The notes beneath the pieces were generated by a model. The model was not told the DNA's origin and did not search any database. It saw only the letters and a program-made list of their open reading frames with translations. A program made the position numbers and the translations under genes. This document shows positions 15,378 to 22,909 of a stretch of 44,644 nt of DNA, piece after piece. Origin of the DNA: Mucilaginibacter sp. SG564 (GTDB lineage: Bacteria; Bacteroidota; Bacteroidia; Sphingobacteriales; Sphingobacteriaceae); assembly GCF_013149275.1 (NCBI RefSeq), contig NZ_JABGNA010000023.1:1-44644 (forward strand), written 5' to 3'. The stretch's first letter is position 1. Each line of letters opens with the position of its first letter.

Positions 15378-15773
15378 TCATTTCCCATACGGGAAATAAA
15401 CAAAATTCGCGCCCTCGGGTACCACCACAAAAATGCACATAAAATCGTTGGGGTTTTTATAGCTGTTGATAAAACGGTCTTTTAGTTCGGGCTTGATCAC
15501 ACCGCGCTCCTCAAACTCTTCGAGGGTTGAGGCATGGATACTCCAATCGGTGTTCAGCTCGTTACGATCCAGGATCACTTCTCCAAGACTTAGTTCATGC
15601 TGATGCGCTATAAAAATAGGGTAAGAAGATAGCCCCTCCATCATAATTTCGACGGCCACTTCATGGATAGATTCTTTAAAAATTTTAAGCTCACGCTCCA
15701 GGCTCAACAGCGGGCTGTCCTTTGCCGGTTGCTGGCTTTCATTGCCTTCGTTTAACAGATCTTCGGGTTGCAT
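15378..15773 (-). CDS. Conserved hypothetical acidic protein
   Basis: A 131-aa protein not recognised. The N-terminal 25 residues are polar and probably disordered (LLNEGNESQQPAKDSP). The rest is a compact alpha/beta region with LERELKIFKESIHEVAVEIM and SNxPIF-like SSYPIFIAHQHELSLGEVILDR, and it ends EGANFVYFPYGK. No signal, membrane segment or Cys-pair motif. It is probably cytoplasmic. It lies in the same direction as the PyrR-like gene (115 nt before it), with rlmD upstream. Bacteroidota have many conserved proteins of this look. Confidence 0.75.
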   Translation of the reverse strand: MQPEDLLNEGNESQQPAKDSPLLSLERELKIFKESIHEVAVEIMMEGLSSYPIFIAHQHELSLGEVILDRNELNTDWSIHASTLEEFEERGVIKPELKDRFINSYKNPNDFMCIFVVVPEGANFVYFPYGK

Positions 15774-15902
15774 ATTGACCGTTGATTTTTTTGATTACGT
15801 TGATACTTCTTTTGTCTGAATCCTGATTCGTTGAATTAAAGGATTGCCTCAATTTTTCTCTTTCGATTTTTCCTCTTTTTACTATGAACCATGATCTACG
15901 AA

Positions 15903-17312
15903 CTAATTACTCCTTAACACCAGTAACACCACATTTTCCACATGCTGTGTGTGTGGGAACATATCAACGGGTTGTATTTTTACAGTATCGTATTTTTCCT
16001 TGAGTACCAGCAGGTCGCGGGCCTGGGTAGCGGCATTGCAGCTTACATAAACAATTTTTGGAGCTTCAATTTCCATAAGGCGGTTCACCACATCTGGGTG
16101 CATGCCCGCGCGGGGCGGATCGGTGATGATCACATCAGGTTTACCATGCTCTGCTACGAAATCAGCAACCAGCACATCTTTCATGTCACCGGCGTAAAAC
16201 TTGGTATTGGTGATATTGTTGATGGCCGAATTCACTTTAGCATCTTCAATAGCGGTAGGAACATACTCTACTCCCACTACCTCTTTTACATGCCCGGCAA
16301 TAAAGTTAGCAATGGTACCGGCGCCGGTGTACAAGTCATATACCAGTTCATCGCCTTTAAAACCGGCAAAATCGCGGGTTATTTCATACAGGCGCAGTGC
16401 CTGGATGCTGTTGGTTTGGTAAAATGATTTCGGCCCGATACGGAATTTGATGCCATTCATTTCTTCATGGATGTATTCGGGCCCTTTAAAGGCTATCACA
16501 TCCTGATCAAAAATGGTATCGTTTTTTTTCTGGTTGATGATGTACAGCAGCGAAGTGATTTCCGGGAAACCGGCATCAATAAAACTCATCAGTTTGTTTA
16601 CTTCCTCTTCGCTTACATAGGCAAATACCACAATAACCATTACTTCGCCGGTTGATGAGGTACGTACAATGAGGTTGCGCAAAGCACCTTCATGATTGCG
16701 CAGGTTATAAAAAGTGTAGCCCTGTGCAATTACAAAATCGCGGATGCTGTTGCGCAGGGTATTGGATGGTTCGGCCTGCAGATAGCAATGCTTTACATCC
16801 AATATTTTATCAAAACGGCCGGGAATGTGGAAACCCAGGGCGTTCATATTCAGGGTTTCATCTTCCTTGTTTTCGCCGTCGTAAAGCCAGCGTTTATCAG
16901 AAAATGTATATTCCAGTTTATTCCGATAATAACGATCTTCGGGCGACGGTACTATGTCTATGATGCCCTGTACGTCAATTTTGGCTATGCGGCCAAGGGC
17001 ATCGGCCACAGATTTTTGTTTGAATTTGAGCTGACCTTCATAAGTCATATGCTGCCATTTGCAGCCCCCACAGGTGCCAAAGTGTTCACAAAAGGGTTCA
17101 ACCCGGTATTCGGATGGCTGTTTGAGCGCGATTATCCGGCCCTCGCCAAAATTCTTTTTGCTTTTGTAAACCTGTACGTCGGCTACATCGCCGGGAATGG
17201 CTTTATCTACAAAAAGCACAAAATCGTCGGTTTTACCTACACCTTTGCCTTCTTCGGCAATATCAATGATCCGGACATCCTCAAAAAACTTCTGTTTGGC
17301 AACTTTATTCAT
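15903..17312 (-). CDS. rlmD: 23S rRNA (uracil-C5) methyltransferase, RlmD type
   Basis: A 469-aa m5U methyltransferase of the RlmD/RumA family. It has an N-terminal TRAM RNA-binding domain (about 1-65), an iron-sulfur cluster set (Cys75, Cys81, Cys84, from CEHFGTCGGC, and a later Cys in DVKHC), then the catalytic half. SAM motifs are FYQTNSIQA and DLYTGAGTIANF; DPPRAGMHP follows, and VYVSCNAATQARDL holds the catalytic Cys. It modifies 23S rRNA at U1939 in E. coli. The start ATG at 17312 has a perfect -7 box only 7 nt upstream, so the mRNA may be leaderless. Confidence 0.94.
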   Translation of the reverse strand: MNKVAKQKFFEDVRIIDIAEEGKGVGKTDDFVLFVDKAIPGDVADVQVYKSKKNFGEGRIIALKQPSEYRVEPFCEHFGTCGGCKWQHMTYEGQLKFKQKSVADALGRIAKIDVQGIIDIVPSPEDRYYRNKLEYTFSDKRWLYDGENKEDETLNMNALGFHIPGRFDKILDVKHCYLQAEPSNTLRNSIRDFVIAQGYTFYNLRNHEGALRNLIVRTSSTGEVMVIVVFAYVSEEEVNKLMSFIDAGFPEITSLLYIINQKKNDTIFDQDVIAFKGPEYIHEEMNGIKFRIGPKSFYQTNSIQALRLYEITRDFAGFKGDELVYDLYTGAGTIANFIAGHVKEVVGVEYVPTAIEDAKVNSAINNITNTKFYAGDMKDVLVADFVAEHGKPDVIITDPPRAGMHPDVVNRLMEIEAPKIVYVSCNAATQARDLLVLKEKYDTVKIQPVDMFPHTQHVENVVLLVLRSN

Positions 17313-17319
17313 CAGGGTG

Positions 17320-17327
17320 CAAAGTTA
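17320..17327 (-). promoter_or_regulatory. -7 box immediately before rlmD
   Basis: TAACTTTG on the minus strand ends 7 nt before the ATG at 17312. The likely start of transcription then coincides with the start codon. The -33 position holds GTTTTT instead of TTTG. Confidence 0.5.
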
Positions 17328-17371
17328 ACCGTATTTATTTAGGATAAAAACAGGAGGTTAGAGATAAGTAA

Positions 17372-17484
17372 AAAGTGGGTTTACATGGGTTTACACTTTT
17401 TATGGCTAACATCGATATATTTAATTGACAATCAATATATTAAATTAATTTCCGCTTCAAAAAGTGGGTTTACATGTAAACCCA
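17372..17484. repeat. GTGGGTTTACATG repeat with a perfect 20-bp palindrome
   Basis: Two units: AAAGTGGGTTTACATGGG at 17372-17389 with CACTTTTTATGG after, and AAAGTGGGTTTACATG at 17461. The second is part of a perfect 20-bp palindrome, TGGGTTTACATGTAAACCCA (17465-17484). The first unit resembles the copy at 26384-26420. No ORF crosses the region. Confidence 0.65.
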
Positions 17485-17512
17485 GGGTAAACGCACCTGG
17501 TTAAAGGTTTAA

Positions 17513-17553
17513 GAGCCGTGAAACAACAAATTGGCTGCTTCACGGCTCGTTTT
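17513..17553. terminator. Hairpin, possible bidirectional terminator
   Basis: GAGCCGTGAA (17513-17522) and TTCACGGCTC (17539-17548) form a perfect 10-bp stem with a 16-nt loop. GTTTT follows on the plus strand; TTAAA follows on the minus strand. It would end a leftward transcript from the 35-residue ORF. Confidence 0.5.
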
Positions 17554-17655
17554 GGGTTAATAAGGTTTAGGTTTTAAAAGCTCGGTTTCATGAATTGCCG
17601 GACAAAAGAATATCCTTTCCGCTTAAAAGCGAACTACCAGCAATGTGATCTGCAA

Positions 17656-17763
17656 TCAGGCAAACAGGCTCAATATGTAGGATACAAAATCGTCGGTATC
17701 CATATCGGCTATGTCAAATTGCTCATCAATCAGGTCTGAAAATTCTGTCAGTTCGGGACTCAT
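17656..17763 (-). CDS. Candidate 35-residue acidic peptide
   Basis: An ATG at 17763 opens a 35-codon frame to TGA at 17656. The peptide begins MSPELTEFSDLIDEQ, continues with acidic DIADMDTDD, and ends in the hydrophobic YILSLFA. It has nine Asp/Glu and no Lys, Arg or Cys. A -33/-7 pair lies upstream: TTTG at about 17814-17811 and TATGTTAG near 17790, one mismatch from TAnnTTTG, with a spacer of about 20 nt. A hairpin lies downstream. It is isolated between the creD terminator and rlmD. No family recognised. A short unrelated frame by chance is the alternative. Confidence 0.35.
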   Translation of the reverse strand: MSPELTEFSDLIDEQFDIADMDTDDFVSYILSLFA

Positions 17764-17832
17764 GATAAAAAATTTATTATGCTAACATAGTAAATATTAT
17801 ACTAAAAACCAAATCGGTATACGGTATTTAAT

Positions 17833-17862
17833 AAAAAAAAGGGATAGATCTTTCACTATCCC
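17833..17862 (-). terminator. Rho-independent terminator of creD
   Basis: On the minus strand GGGATAG (17862-17856) and CTATCCC (17847-17841) form a 7-bp stem with an 8-nt loop, followed by eight T (17840-17833). It begins 10 nt after the creD stop and is a textbook intrinsic terminator. Confidence 0.85.
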
Positions 17863-17872
17863 CGTTTCTATT

Positions 17873-19225
17873 TTAATGTTTCTCCCAATTTATTTTGCGT
17901 GAGAAGTACATCAGTATAGCTACAACTATAAATAAAGCGATGCTACCAATAATGAGCGCGAAATCTTCCAGTTGGATGATCACAAAAATAAAGGCGTAAA
18001 AAACCGATAGGATAAAGGCAAACAACCAGGCGGCCATTTTCCTTTTTAACAAGGATGCGATGAACACCGACACCAACACGATGGTTGATACCGAAGCGAT
18101 GAGATAAGCATAATTATACCCCACCTGCTCGGAGAAAGAAAGCAACAAAGAGTAATAAATAATCATGGCTATACCAATGAGTATGTAATTAAATATATGT
18201 ATCCTTTGTTTACGGATCACCTCGGTTAAAAACAACGAGATAAACGTTAAAGCGATGATGAGCAGGGCATACTTACTGGTACGCATTGTTTTTTGATACT
18301 GATCAACGGGCAGGCGTAATTTTACACCGAATATGGCATCGGCAAGCTTTTTATCGTTACTGAGCAGTCTGTCATTATCCACCCATTGCTGCGGAAATGG
18401 GCGATTGTAGTACAACATGCGCCAGCGCGCTTTAAAACCATCCTTACTTACAGTTCGCTCATCGGGAAGGTAGCGGCCGTCAAAGCTTGGGCTGCTCCAG
18501 CTACCGTCGGCTTCCACATCCGTTGTTTTGCCTAAATGCAGAAAGCTTAGCCCCTGACTCCCTTTCAGATCCAGGGCATATTCAAAAGGTACATTTCCGT
18601 CTTTGGCGTTTGAAATATCTACGGCTACCTGCAGGCCACCGCCAAATATCGATGCATTATCAAATACCGGTTCGGCTGTAAGTGACTGCTCATTGGCTTT
18701 GATAACCGGGTTGTTTTTTAACCCTTTCAAATCAGTTATACTAAATACTATCCGGGCCTTGTTCAGTAAAAGTTGGTCAGAGGTAAGGGATAGGCTACTC
18801 AGGTCGGCTTTGGAGAAATTGCCCGATACTTTTACCAGGGAGTTATACACGGCCACATCAAATATTCCCCGGTGCAGGATCTGGGTGGTAAGCCCGGCTT
18901 TAATATGCAGGTTATCAGGCAATAGGTACAGATTTCCGGTATGCTCCCTCATAATTTCTTTGTTTGTCGCATCGGTTTCCTTAATCTGTTGCTTATAAGG
19001 AATGATCAGCACGGGCCCCTTGATTACCTGGCTGCCCGACCATTTATCGGATACATCGCGCATCATCTCATCCTGGCGGCTGGCCCGCTCATCTATAAGG
19101 TTGTTGACCAATGATGATGGTATAAGCAACACCAAGATCAATGTAGCAATAAAGAGCAATTTAACGGTAACCGACTCCTTGAGCCCGTCCATTATTCCGT
19201 GTTTGTGTGGTTCGTCCTGGATCAT
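17873..19225 (-). CDS. creD: CreD family inner-membrane protein
   Basis: A 450-aa CreD-like protein of the cell envelope. It begins MIQDEPHKHGIMDGLKES and has one N-terminal membrane helix (LLFIATLILVLLIPSSLVNNLI), a large periplasmic domain (about 50-310, with GPVLIIPYKQQ and RMLYYNRPFPQQW) and about five C-terminal helices. E. coli CreD is involved in envelope integrity and colicin resistance; biochemistry unknown. An upstream ATG at 19306 would add 27 residues, but that stretch contains a perfect 19-bp palindrome (19244-19262), so the ATG at 19225 is used. In other Bacteroidota a winged-helix regulator gene usually sits beside creD, but none does here. Confidence 0.92.
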   Translation of the reverse strand: MIQDEPHKHGIMDGLKESVTVKLLFIATLILVLLIPSSLVNNLIDERASRQDEMMRDVSDKWSGSQVIKGPVLIIPYKQQIKETDATNKEIMREHTGNLYLLPDNLHIKAGLTTQILHRGIFDVAVYNSLVKVSGNFSKADLSSLSLTSDQLLLNKARIVFSITDLKGLKNNPVIKANEQSLTAEPVFDNASIFGGGLQVAVDISNAKDGNVPFEYALDLKGSQGLSFLHLGKTTDVEADGSWSSPSFDGRYLPDERTVSKDGFKARWRMLYYNRPFPQQWVDNDRLLSNDKKLADAIFGVKLRLPVDQYQKTMRTSKYALLIIALTFISLFLTEVIRKQRIHIFNYILIGIAMIIYYSLLLSFSEQVGYNYAYLIASVSTIVLVSVFIASLLKRKMAAWLFAFILSVFYAFIFVIIQLEDFALIIGSIALFIVVAILMYFSRKINWEKH

Positions 19226-19243
19226 ATATTTTTTAATATAAAG

Positions 19244-19262
19244 TACTTTGTAATTCAAAGTA
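19244..19262. promoter_or_regulatory. Palindromic operator 1 upstream of creD
   Basis: TACTTTG-TAATT-CAAAGTA is a perfect 7-bp inverted repeat with a 5-nt spacer. It lies 18 nt before the creD ATG at 19225. The surrounding 30 bp recur at 19301-19333 with few changes, so this is a directly duplicated operator. Confidence 0.65.
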
Positions 19263-19313
19263 TCAATATCAAAAATAAGACCCGAAGGCCCGATTCTATA
19301 TTTCAATATAAAG

Positions 19314-19332
19314 TACTTTGCAATTCAAAGTA
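19314..19332. promoter_or_regulatory. Palindromic operator 2 and overlapping creD promoter
   Basis: TACTTTG-CAATT-CAAAGTA, the same 7-bp arms as operator 1, exactly 70 nt away. On the minus strand the outer arm gives TTACTTTG (7 of 8 matches to TAnnTTTG) with TTTG 20 nt further upstream. The palindrome thus covers the -7 box, which fits repression. The protein that binds is not encoded next to it. Confidence 0.6.
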
Positions 19333-19603
19333 ACAAAGAAGAATTAAACAATCCAAATAATTTTTGCTAAAACTTATTTAAAAGCTATGCTCCTCTTTAG
19401 ATAATACCAGGAGAGTTCAATATGCAGCCTAAAACACATTTCATTTCAAACTATTGATATCCAAATAATTAAAAACAAACGTAGTCGTATTGTAGACCCT
19501 ACTCAGAAAAGAAGTAGATACTTTGTAGATAACCGAAATTTCCCTAAAGACACTCCCACCCGTAGCTTTGATATTATCATATACATTAAAACTCTTCAGC
19601 AGA

Positions 19604-20335
19604 ATGATCGTTGTTAATCGCGTAAATAAAAATCACCTGTTTCTGCAAACAGTACAGGCACCTGATTTGATTTGCCCCCTGTGCGCAAACAAGGGCAAGT
19701 TAGAAATGAGCTTTTACCAGATCCAATTGGAGGCAGGCTGGGAACGTAACACCCGTCAGATCTCGGGCTCAGTTTATTGTCATCAATGTAACCAGGATGT
19801 TCCCATTGTTCGCTGGGATAGTGCATTAGACACCTTTTTCATAACCGAAAAAGAAACAATAATGGTATCCACATCTTTTAAAACAGGCACAAAGGGAAAA
19901 GTTTTGATATGGCTTAACATCGTATTTTTTGGAGCAGTTATTTTATTCCTGGCTGGCTTATTTATTTATCACCGCGTGGTTCCAAGACCCAAAACCGCCG
20001 ATGATAGATATAAAAACGAACAGGTACTTTTAACCAGGTACACAGCCGGGCCGCAAACCGGTGATATTGTAAAAGTGTACCGGTTTGATAGCAGCTCCAT
20101 GGTCATGTACCAAATAACAGCTATCGACCACGGTACCAAAACAATCAAGGCCGAGCCTTACACCAAAACTGTTATTCCTGATACACCACCTATAACTAAA
20201 GAAGCTACTTTGGCACTTACTGATTTTGACAGCAGCAAAGAAGCTATATTTTCCTTGCACGATTACGAAAACCGAATGTTTAACACCCCCAATGGCGAAA
20301 GAGTAGGTAATATCTCAGCGGTCTTCAGAAAATAA
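19604..20335 (+). CDS. Zinc-ribbon membrane protein of unknown function
   Basis: A 243-aa protein starting MIVVNRVNKNH (the upstream ATG 36 nt earlier is less likely, since GCAGA just before 19604 serves as a weak ribosome-binding site). The N-terminal domain has CPLC (about 24-27) and CHQC (about 58-61), the two pairs of a zinc ribbon. A membrane helix follows (about 102-122, VLIWLNIVFFGAVILFLAGLFIY), then a soluble domain with TGDIVKVYRFDSSSMVMYQI on the far side. The zinc part would be cytoplasmic. It is 11 nt before the next small membrane gene, so they are paired. No family recognised. Confidence 0.75.
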   Translation: MIVVNRVNKNHLFLQTVQAPDLICPLCANKGKLEMSFYQIQLEAGWERNTRQISGSVYCHQCNQDVPIVRWDSALDTFFITEKETIMVSTSFKTGTKGKVLIWLNIVFFGAVILFLAGLFIYHRVVPRPKTADDRYKNEQVLLTRYTAGPQTGDIVKVYRFDSSSMVMYQITAIDHGTKTIKAEPYTKTVIPDTPPITKEATLALTDFDSSKEAIFSLHDYENRMFNTPNGERVGNISAVFRK

Positions 20336-20346
20336 CATACAATACT

Positions 20347-20667
20347 ATGCAAAACGAAACAGACAAAAACCAGGAAAACTTTGCTGAAGACCATATTTAC
20401 AGCGGTAATAAAAAAGAACCTTATATCCGTGCCTGGTTCAACATCGGCATCGGACTAATATTTGTTGTCGCGGGCACTTTACGCTTCTTTGCAATACAAA
20501 AATGGGAAAACAAAGGGGGCAACATTGAAATGGACGATGTTACACTATGGTTATACAAATTTGGCGGCAAATGGGCCATCCTCGGGCTAATACTGGCTGT
20601 GGGTTTGTTTTTTATACGCCGGGGCTATATCCGCATTAAACGGTTAAAAATTATGGAGCGGATGTAG
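20347..20667 (+). CDS. Small two-helix membrane protein
   Basis: A 106-aa protein with a charged N-terminus (MQNETDKNQENFAEDHIYSG), one membrane helix (about 36-55, FNIGIGLIFVVAGTLRFFAI) and a second near the C-terminus (about 76-95, KWAILGLILAVGLFFIRRGY). The positively charged tail RRGYIRIKRLKIMERM suggests cytoplasmic ends. Not recognised. It follows the zinc-ribbon membrane protein gene after 11 nt and is probably in the same transcript. Its stop lies 18 nt before the end of the convergent TetR gene. Confidence 0.7.
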   Translation: MQNETDKNQENFAEDHIYSGNKKEPYIRAWFNIGIGLIFVVAGTLRFFAIQKWENKGGNIEMDDVTLWLYKFGGKWAILGLILAVGLFFIRRGYIRIKRLKIMERM

Positions 20668-20684
20668 GGCTCAGCAAATTGATT

Positions 20685-21266
20685 TTATACCGAAATAGCA
20701 GCCTTTACCAAGTAAGGCAGGATCTCCTTCTGAAAAGAAACAAAATTCTTACGCACATCTGAGTCGCTCACCGAGGTGAAAGCAAAGCTAAACACAATGC
20801 TTTTACTGCATTTGATCAAAAACCTTAGCCTTTGCTGGTAAGTTTCATGCTTACGGATACCGGGCAGTTGTATAAATGATGCCATTAGTAGTTCTTCCAG
20901 TTCGTTGGAAAGATTCTTCAAAAAATCCTGTGAATTGGTTGATTCCCTGATAAAATCCCAGCCTATAAATTCATTGCATATGGTGTATGACAGGCGACAG
21001 GTTTTCATGATCAGGTTATTCAGATACTCCTCCTCGTCTATCTCCGGGGCATTATGTTGTACCAGATCATCAACACTGGCTTTGATATAATCCATCAGCA
21101 GTACATGTAAAACCGCTTCTTTACTATCAAAATACTTATAAATAGTAGCCTTGGCAATTTTGGCCTTTTTGGCTATCTCATTAACACTGGTTTTATGGTA
21201 ACCGAACTTGCGGAACAACTCCTGCGCCGCCCTTTTTATACTATCTTTTATTTTATCGGCTTCCAT
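20685..21266 (-). CDS. TetR/AcrR family transcriptional regulator
   Basis: A 193-aa TetR-type repressor. The DNA-binding domain covers about 10-55 with the helix-turn-helix VNEIAKKAKIAKATIYKYFDSKEAVLHVLL, a strong family match. The rest is an all-helical ligand and dimer domain with no recognisable ligand signature; it ends EILPYLVKAAISV. It begins 3 nt after the lipoprotein gene and is co-directional, so it belongs to the pheS operon and would be transcribed with it. Its target is not evident from the neighbours. Confidence 0.9.
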   Translation of the reverse strand: MEADKIKDSIKRAAQELFRKFGYHKTSVNEIAKKAKIAKATIYKYFDSKEAVLHVLLMDYIKASVDDLVQHNAPEIDEEEYLNNLIMKTCRLSYTICNEFIGWDFIRESTNSQDFLKNLSNELEELLMASFIQLPGIRKHETYQQRLRFLIKCSKSIVFSFAFTSVSDSDVRKNFVSFQKEILPYLVKAAISV

Positions 21267-21269
21267 TTA

Positions 21270-21674
21270 CTAATTAACAACTTGAATAGTGAACTGAGTG
21301 GTAATCACCTGGTATGAACGCAGCGACTTCGTAGCCGGAGCCTTTACCGGGGAACCATCTTCCAGCGAAAACTTTGATCCGCTGCAGGCATCGGTAGCCG
21401 TAAGACCGGTATCATCAACAGTGACAGCGCATTTTTTTTCGGGCTGATAACTGCTGCACCGGTCAAAAGCAACAATTCCGCGGGTTTGCGAGTGGTATAA
21501 AAGTAAACCTGCCACTCCACCCGGTGCATAGGCATGACCGCCAACGGTATTAAGCGCACTATACTGCGGATTTATTGGTGACTGGAAGTTTACCAGCACA
21601 CTCGGAACCGGGTTTCCCTTGCCGCATGAAAATAAACAAGCACCTGTTAATATGATCAGTATGAACTTTCTCAT
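21270..21674 (-). CDS. Rieske-like lipoprotein lacking the histidine ligands
   Basis: A 134-aa lipoprotein (lipobox LFSC, Cys17). The part from about 60 to 130 follows the Rieske pattern: GIVAFDRCSSYQPEKKC, then DACSGSKFSLEDGSPVKAPATKSLRSYQV, matching the usual CxH...CxxH...FxxxdG...gPa..pL..y arrangement. Cys73 and Cys97 are kept, but the two His ligands are Ser75 and Ser100. A normal [2Fe-2S] cluster is therefore unlikely. It overlaps the pheS end by 4 nt and precedes tetR by 3 nt, so it is in their operon. The role is unknown; a redox-dead Rieske fold is inferred. Confidence 0.7.
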   Translation of the reverse strand: MRKFILIILTGACLFSCGKGNPVPSVLVNFQSPINPQYSALNTVGGHAYAPGGVAGLLLYHSQTRGIVAFDRCSSYQPEKKCAVTVDDTGLTATDACSGSKFSLEDGSPVKAPATKSLRSYQVITTQFTIQVVN

Positions 21675-22705
21675 AGTATTTCTGTTTGAAACTGTTTTAA
21701 AAAGCGTACATCGTTTTCAGAAAATAAACGCAGGTCGCGGATAACATATTTCAGGTTGGCTATCCTTTCCATACCCATACCAAAGGCAAAGCCGGTGTAT
21801 TTTTTACTGTCGATACCGCAATTCTCCAGTACATTAGGATCAACCATACCACAGCCTAATATCTCTACCCAGCCGCTGTATTTACACATATTACAGCCCG
21901 ATCCGCCGCAAATGGTACAGGATACATCCATCTCGGCCGATGGCTCGGTGAACGGGAAATACGACGGGCGGAAACGTACCTTTGTACCTTCGCCATATAA
22001 TTCCTGTACAAAGTGATACAGGGTTTGTTTCAGATCGGCAAAGGATACGTTCTCATCCACATATAAACCTTCAACCTGGTGAAAAAAGCAATGCGCGCGG
22101 GCAGATATCGCCTCGTTACGGTAAACCCTGCCCGGCATAATAGCCCGGAACGGCGGTTTACCATGCTCCATCATCCGCACCTGAACCGATGAAGTATGGG
22201 TACGCAAAGCGATATCATCCTTACCGTTGTTCTTTTTGATAAAGAAGGTATCCTGCATATCACGCGCGGGATGCTCTTCCGGGAAGTTCAGGGCCGAAAA
22301 GTTATGCCAATCGTCCTCAATCTCCGGTCCTTCGGCAACCACAAAGCCCAGGCGTTTAAATATATCAATGATCTCATTGCGCACCAGCGACAATGGATGG
22401 CGCGAGCCAACAGCAAAATCTTCGCCGGGCAGGGTAAGATCAAGTGCTAAGTCTTTAGCCTTTGGGCCCGAGTCAAGTGTTTCTTTCAGCTCATTATATT
22501 TGGCCTCGGCCAATTGCTTAAACTGGTTGAGTACTTTACCAAAAGTGCGTTTTTCTTCGGGGCCAACGGTTTTAAACTGCTCAAAAAGGTCTTTTATAAT
22601 TCCCTTGGTACCTAAAAATTTGATCCGAAATATTTCCAGTTCATCGGCATTGGCTGGCGAAAAAGCATTTATTTCGGCTGTATACTGGTCAATTTGAGCT
22701 TGCAT
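21671..22705 (-). CDS. pheS: Phenylalanyl-tRNA synthetase alpha subunit
   Basis: A 344-aa PheS, the catalytic alpha subunit of the alpha2-beta2 enzyme that charges tRNA-Phe. The N-terminal coiled-coil arm is at about 1-85; class II motifs include HPLSLVRNEIIDIFKRLGF, the motif 2 loop GRVYRNEAISARAHCFFHQVEG and the motif 3 GFAFGMGMERIANLKY. A CTICGGSGCNMC zinc knuckle is present (about 260-271). The length is normal. It is first in a leftward operon with a lipoprotein and a TetR gene; pheT is not in the window. Confidence 0.97.
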   Translation of the reverse strand: MQAQIDQYTAEINAFSPANADELEIFRIKFLGTKGIIKDLFEQFKTVGPEEKRTFGKVLNQFKQLAEAKYNELKETLDSGPKAKDLALDLTLPGEDFAVGSRHPLSLVRNEIIDIFKRLGFVVAEGPEIEDDWHNFSALNFPEEHPARDMQDTFFIKKNNGKDDIALRTHTSSVQVRMMEHGKPPFRAIMPGRVYRNEAISARAHCFFHQVEGLYVDENVSFADLKQTLYHFVQELYGEGTKVRFRPSYFPFTEPSAEMDVSCTICGGSGCNMCKYSGWVEILGCGMVDPNVLENCGIDSKKYTGFAFGMGMERIANLKYVIRDLRLFSENDVRFLKQFQTEIL

Positions 22706-22800
22706 TGTTCTGGTGTTATTAAAAAATTATGGCCGTAAAGCCTGCCTGCTGATATCGTATGCGGTGCAAACTGACTATACGTTTGATAGCAGCAAGTGCG

Positions 22801-22808
22801 CAAATATA
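22801..22808 (-). promoter_or_regulatory. -7 box upstream of pheS
   Basis: TATATTTG on the minus strand matches TAnnTTTG, 95 nt before the pheS ATG at 22705. A leader of about 90 nt would result. No clear attenuator hairpin is visible in it. Confidence 0.4.
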
Positions 22809-22909
22809 AAAAAAACGCCACGAATGTGTTTAGCGATTACAGGAATATATAGTATCAGATGCTGACGAGTAACGCTATTATTACCCAACTTTAACATAAG
22901 GTGGGGGCA

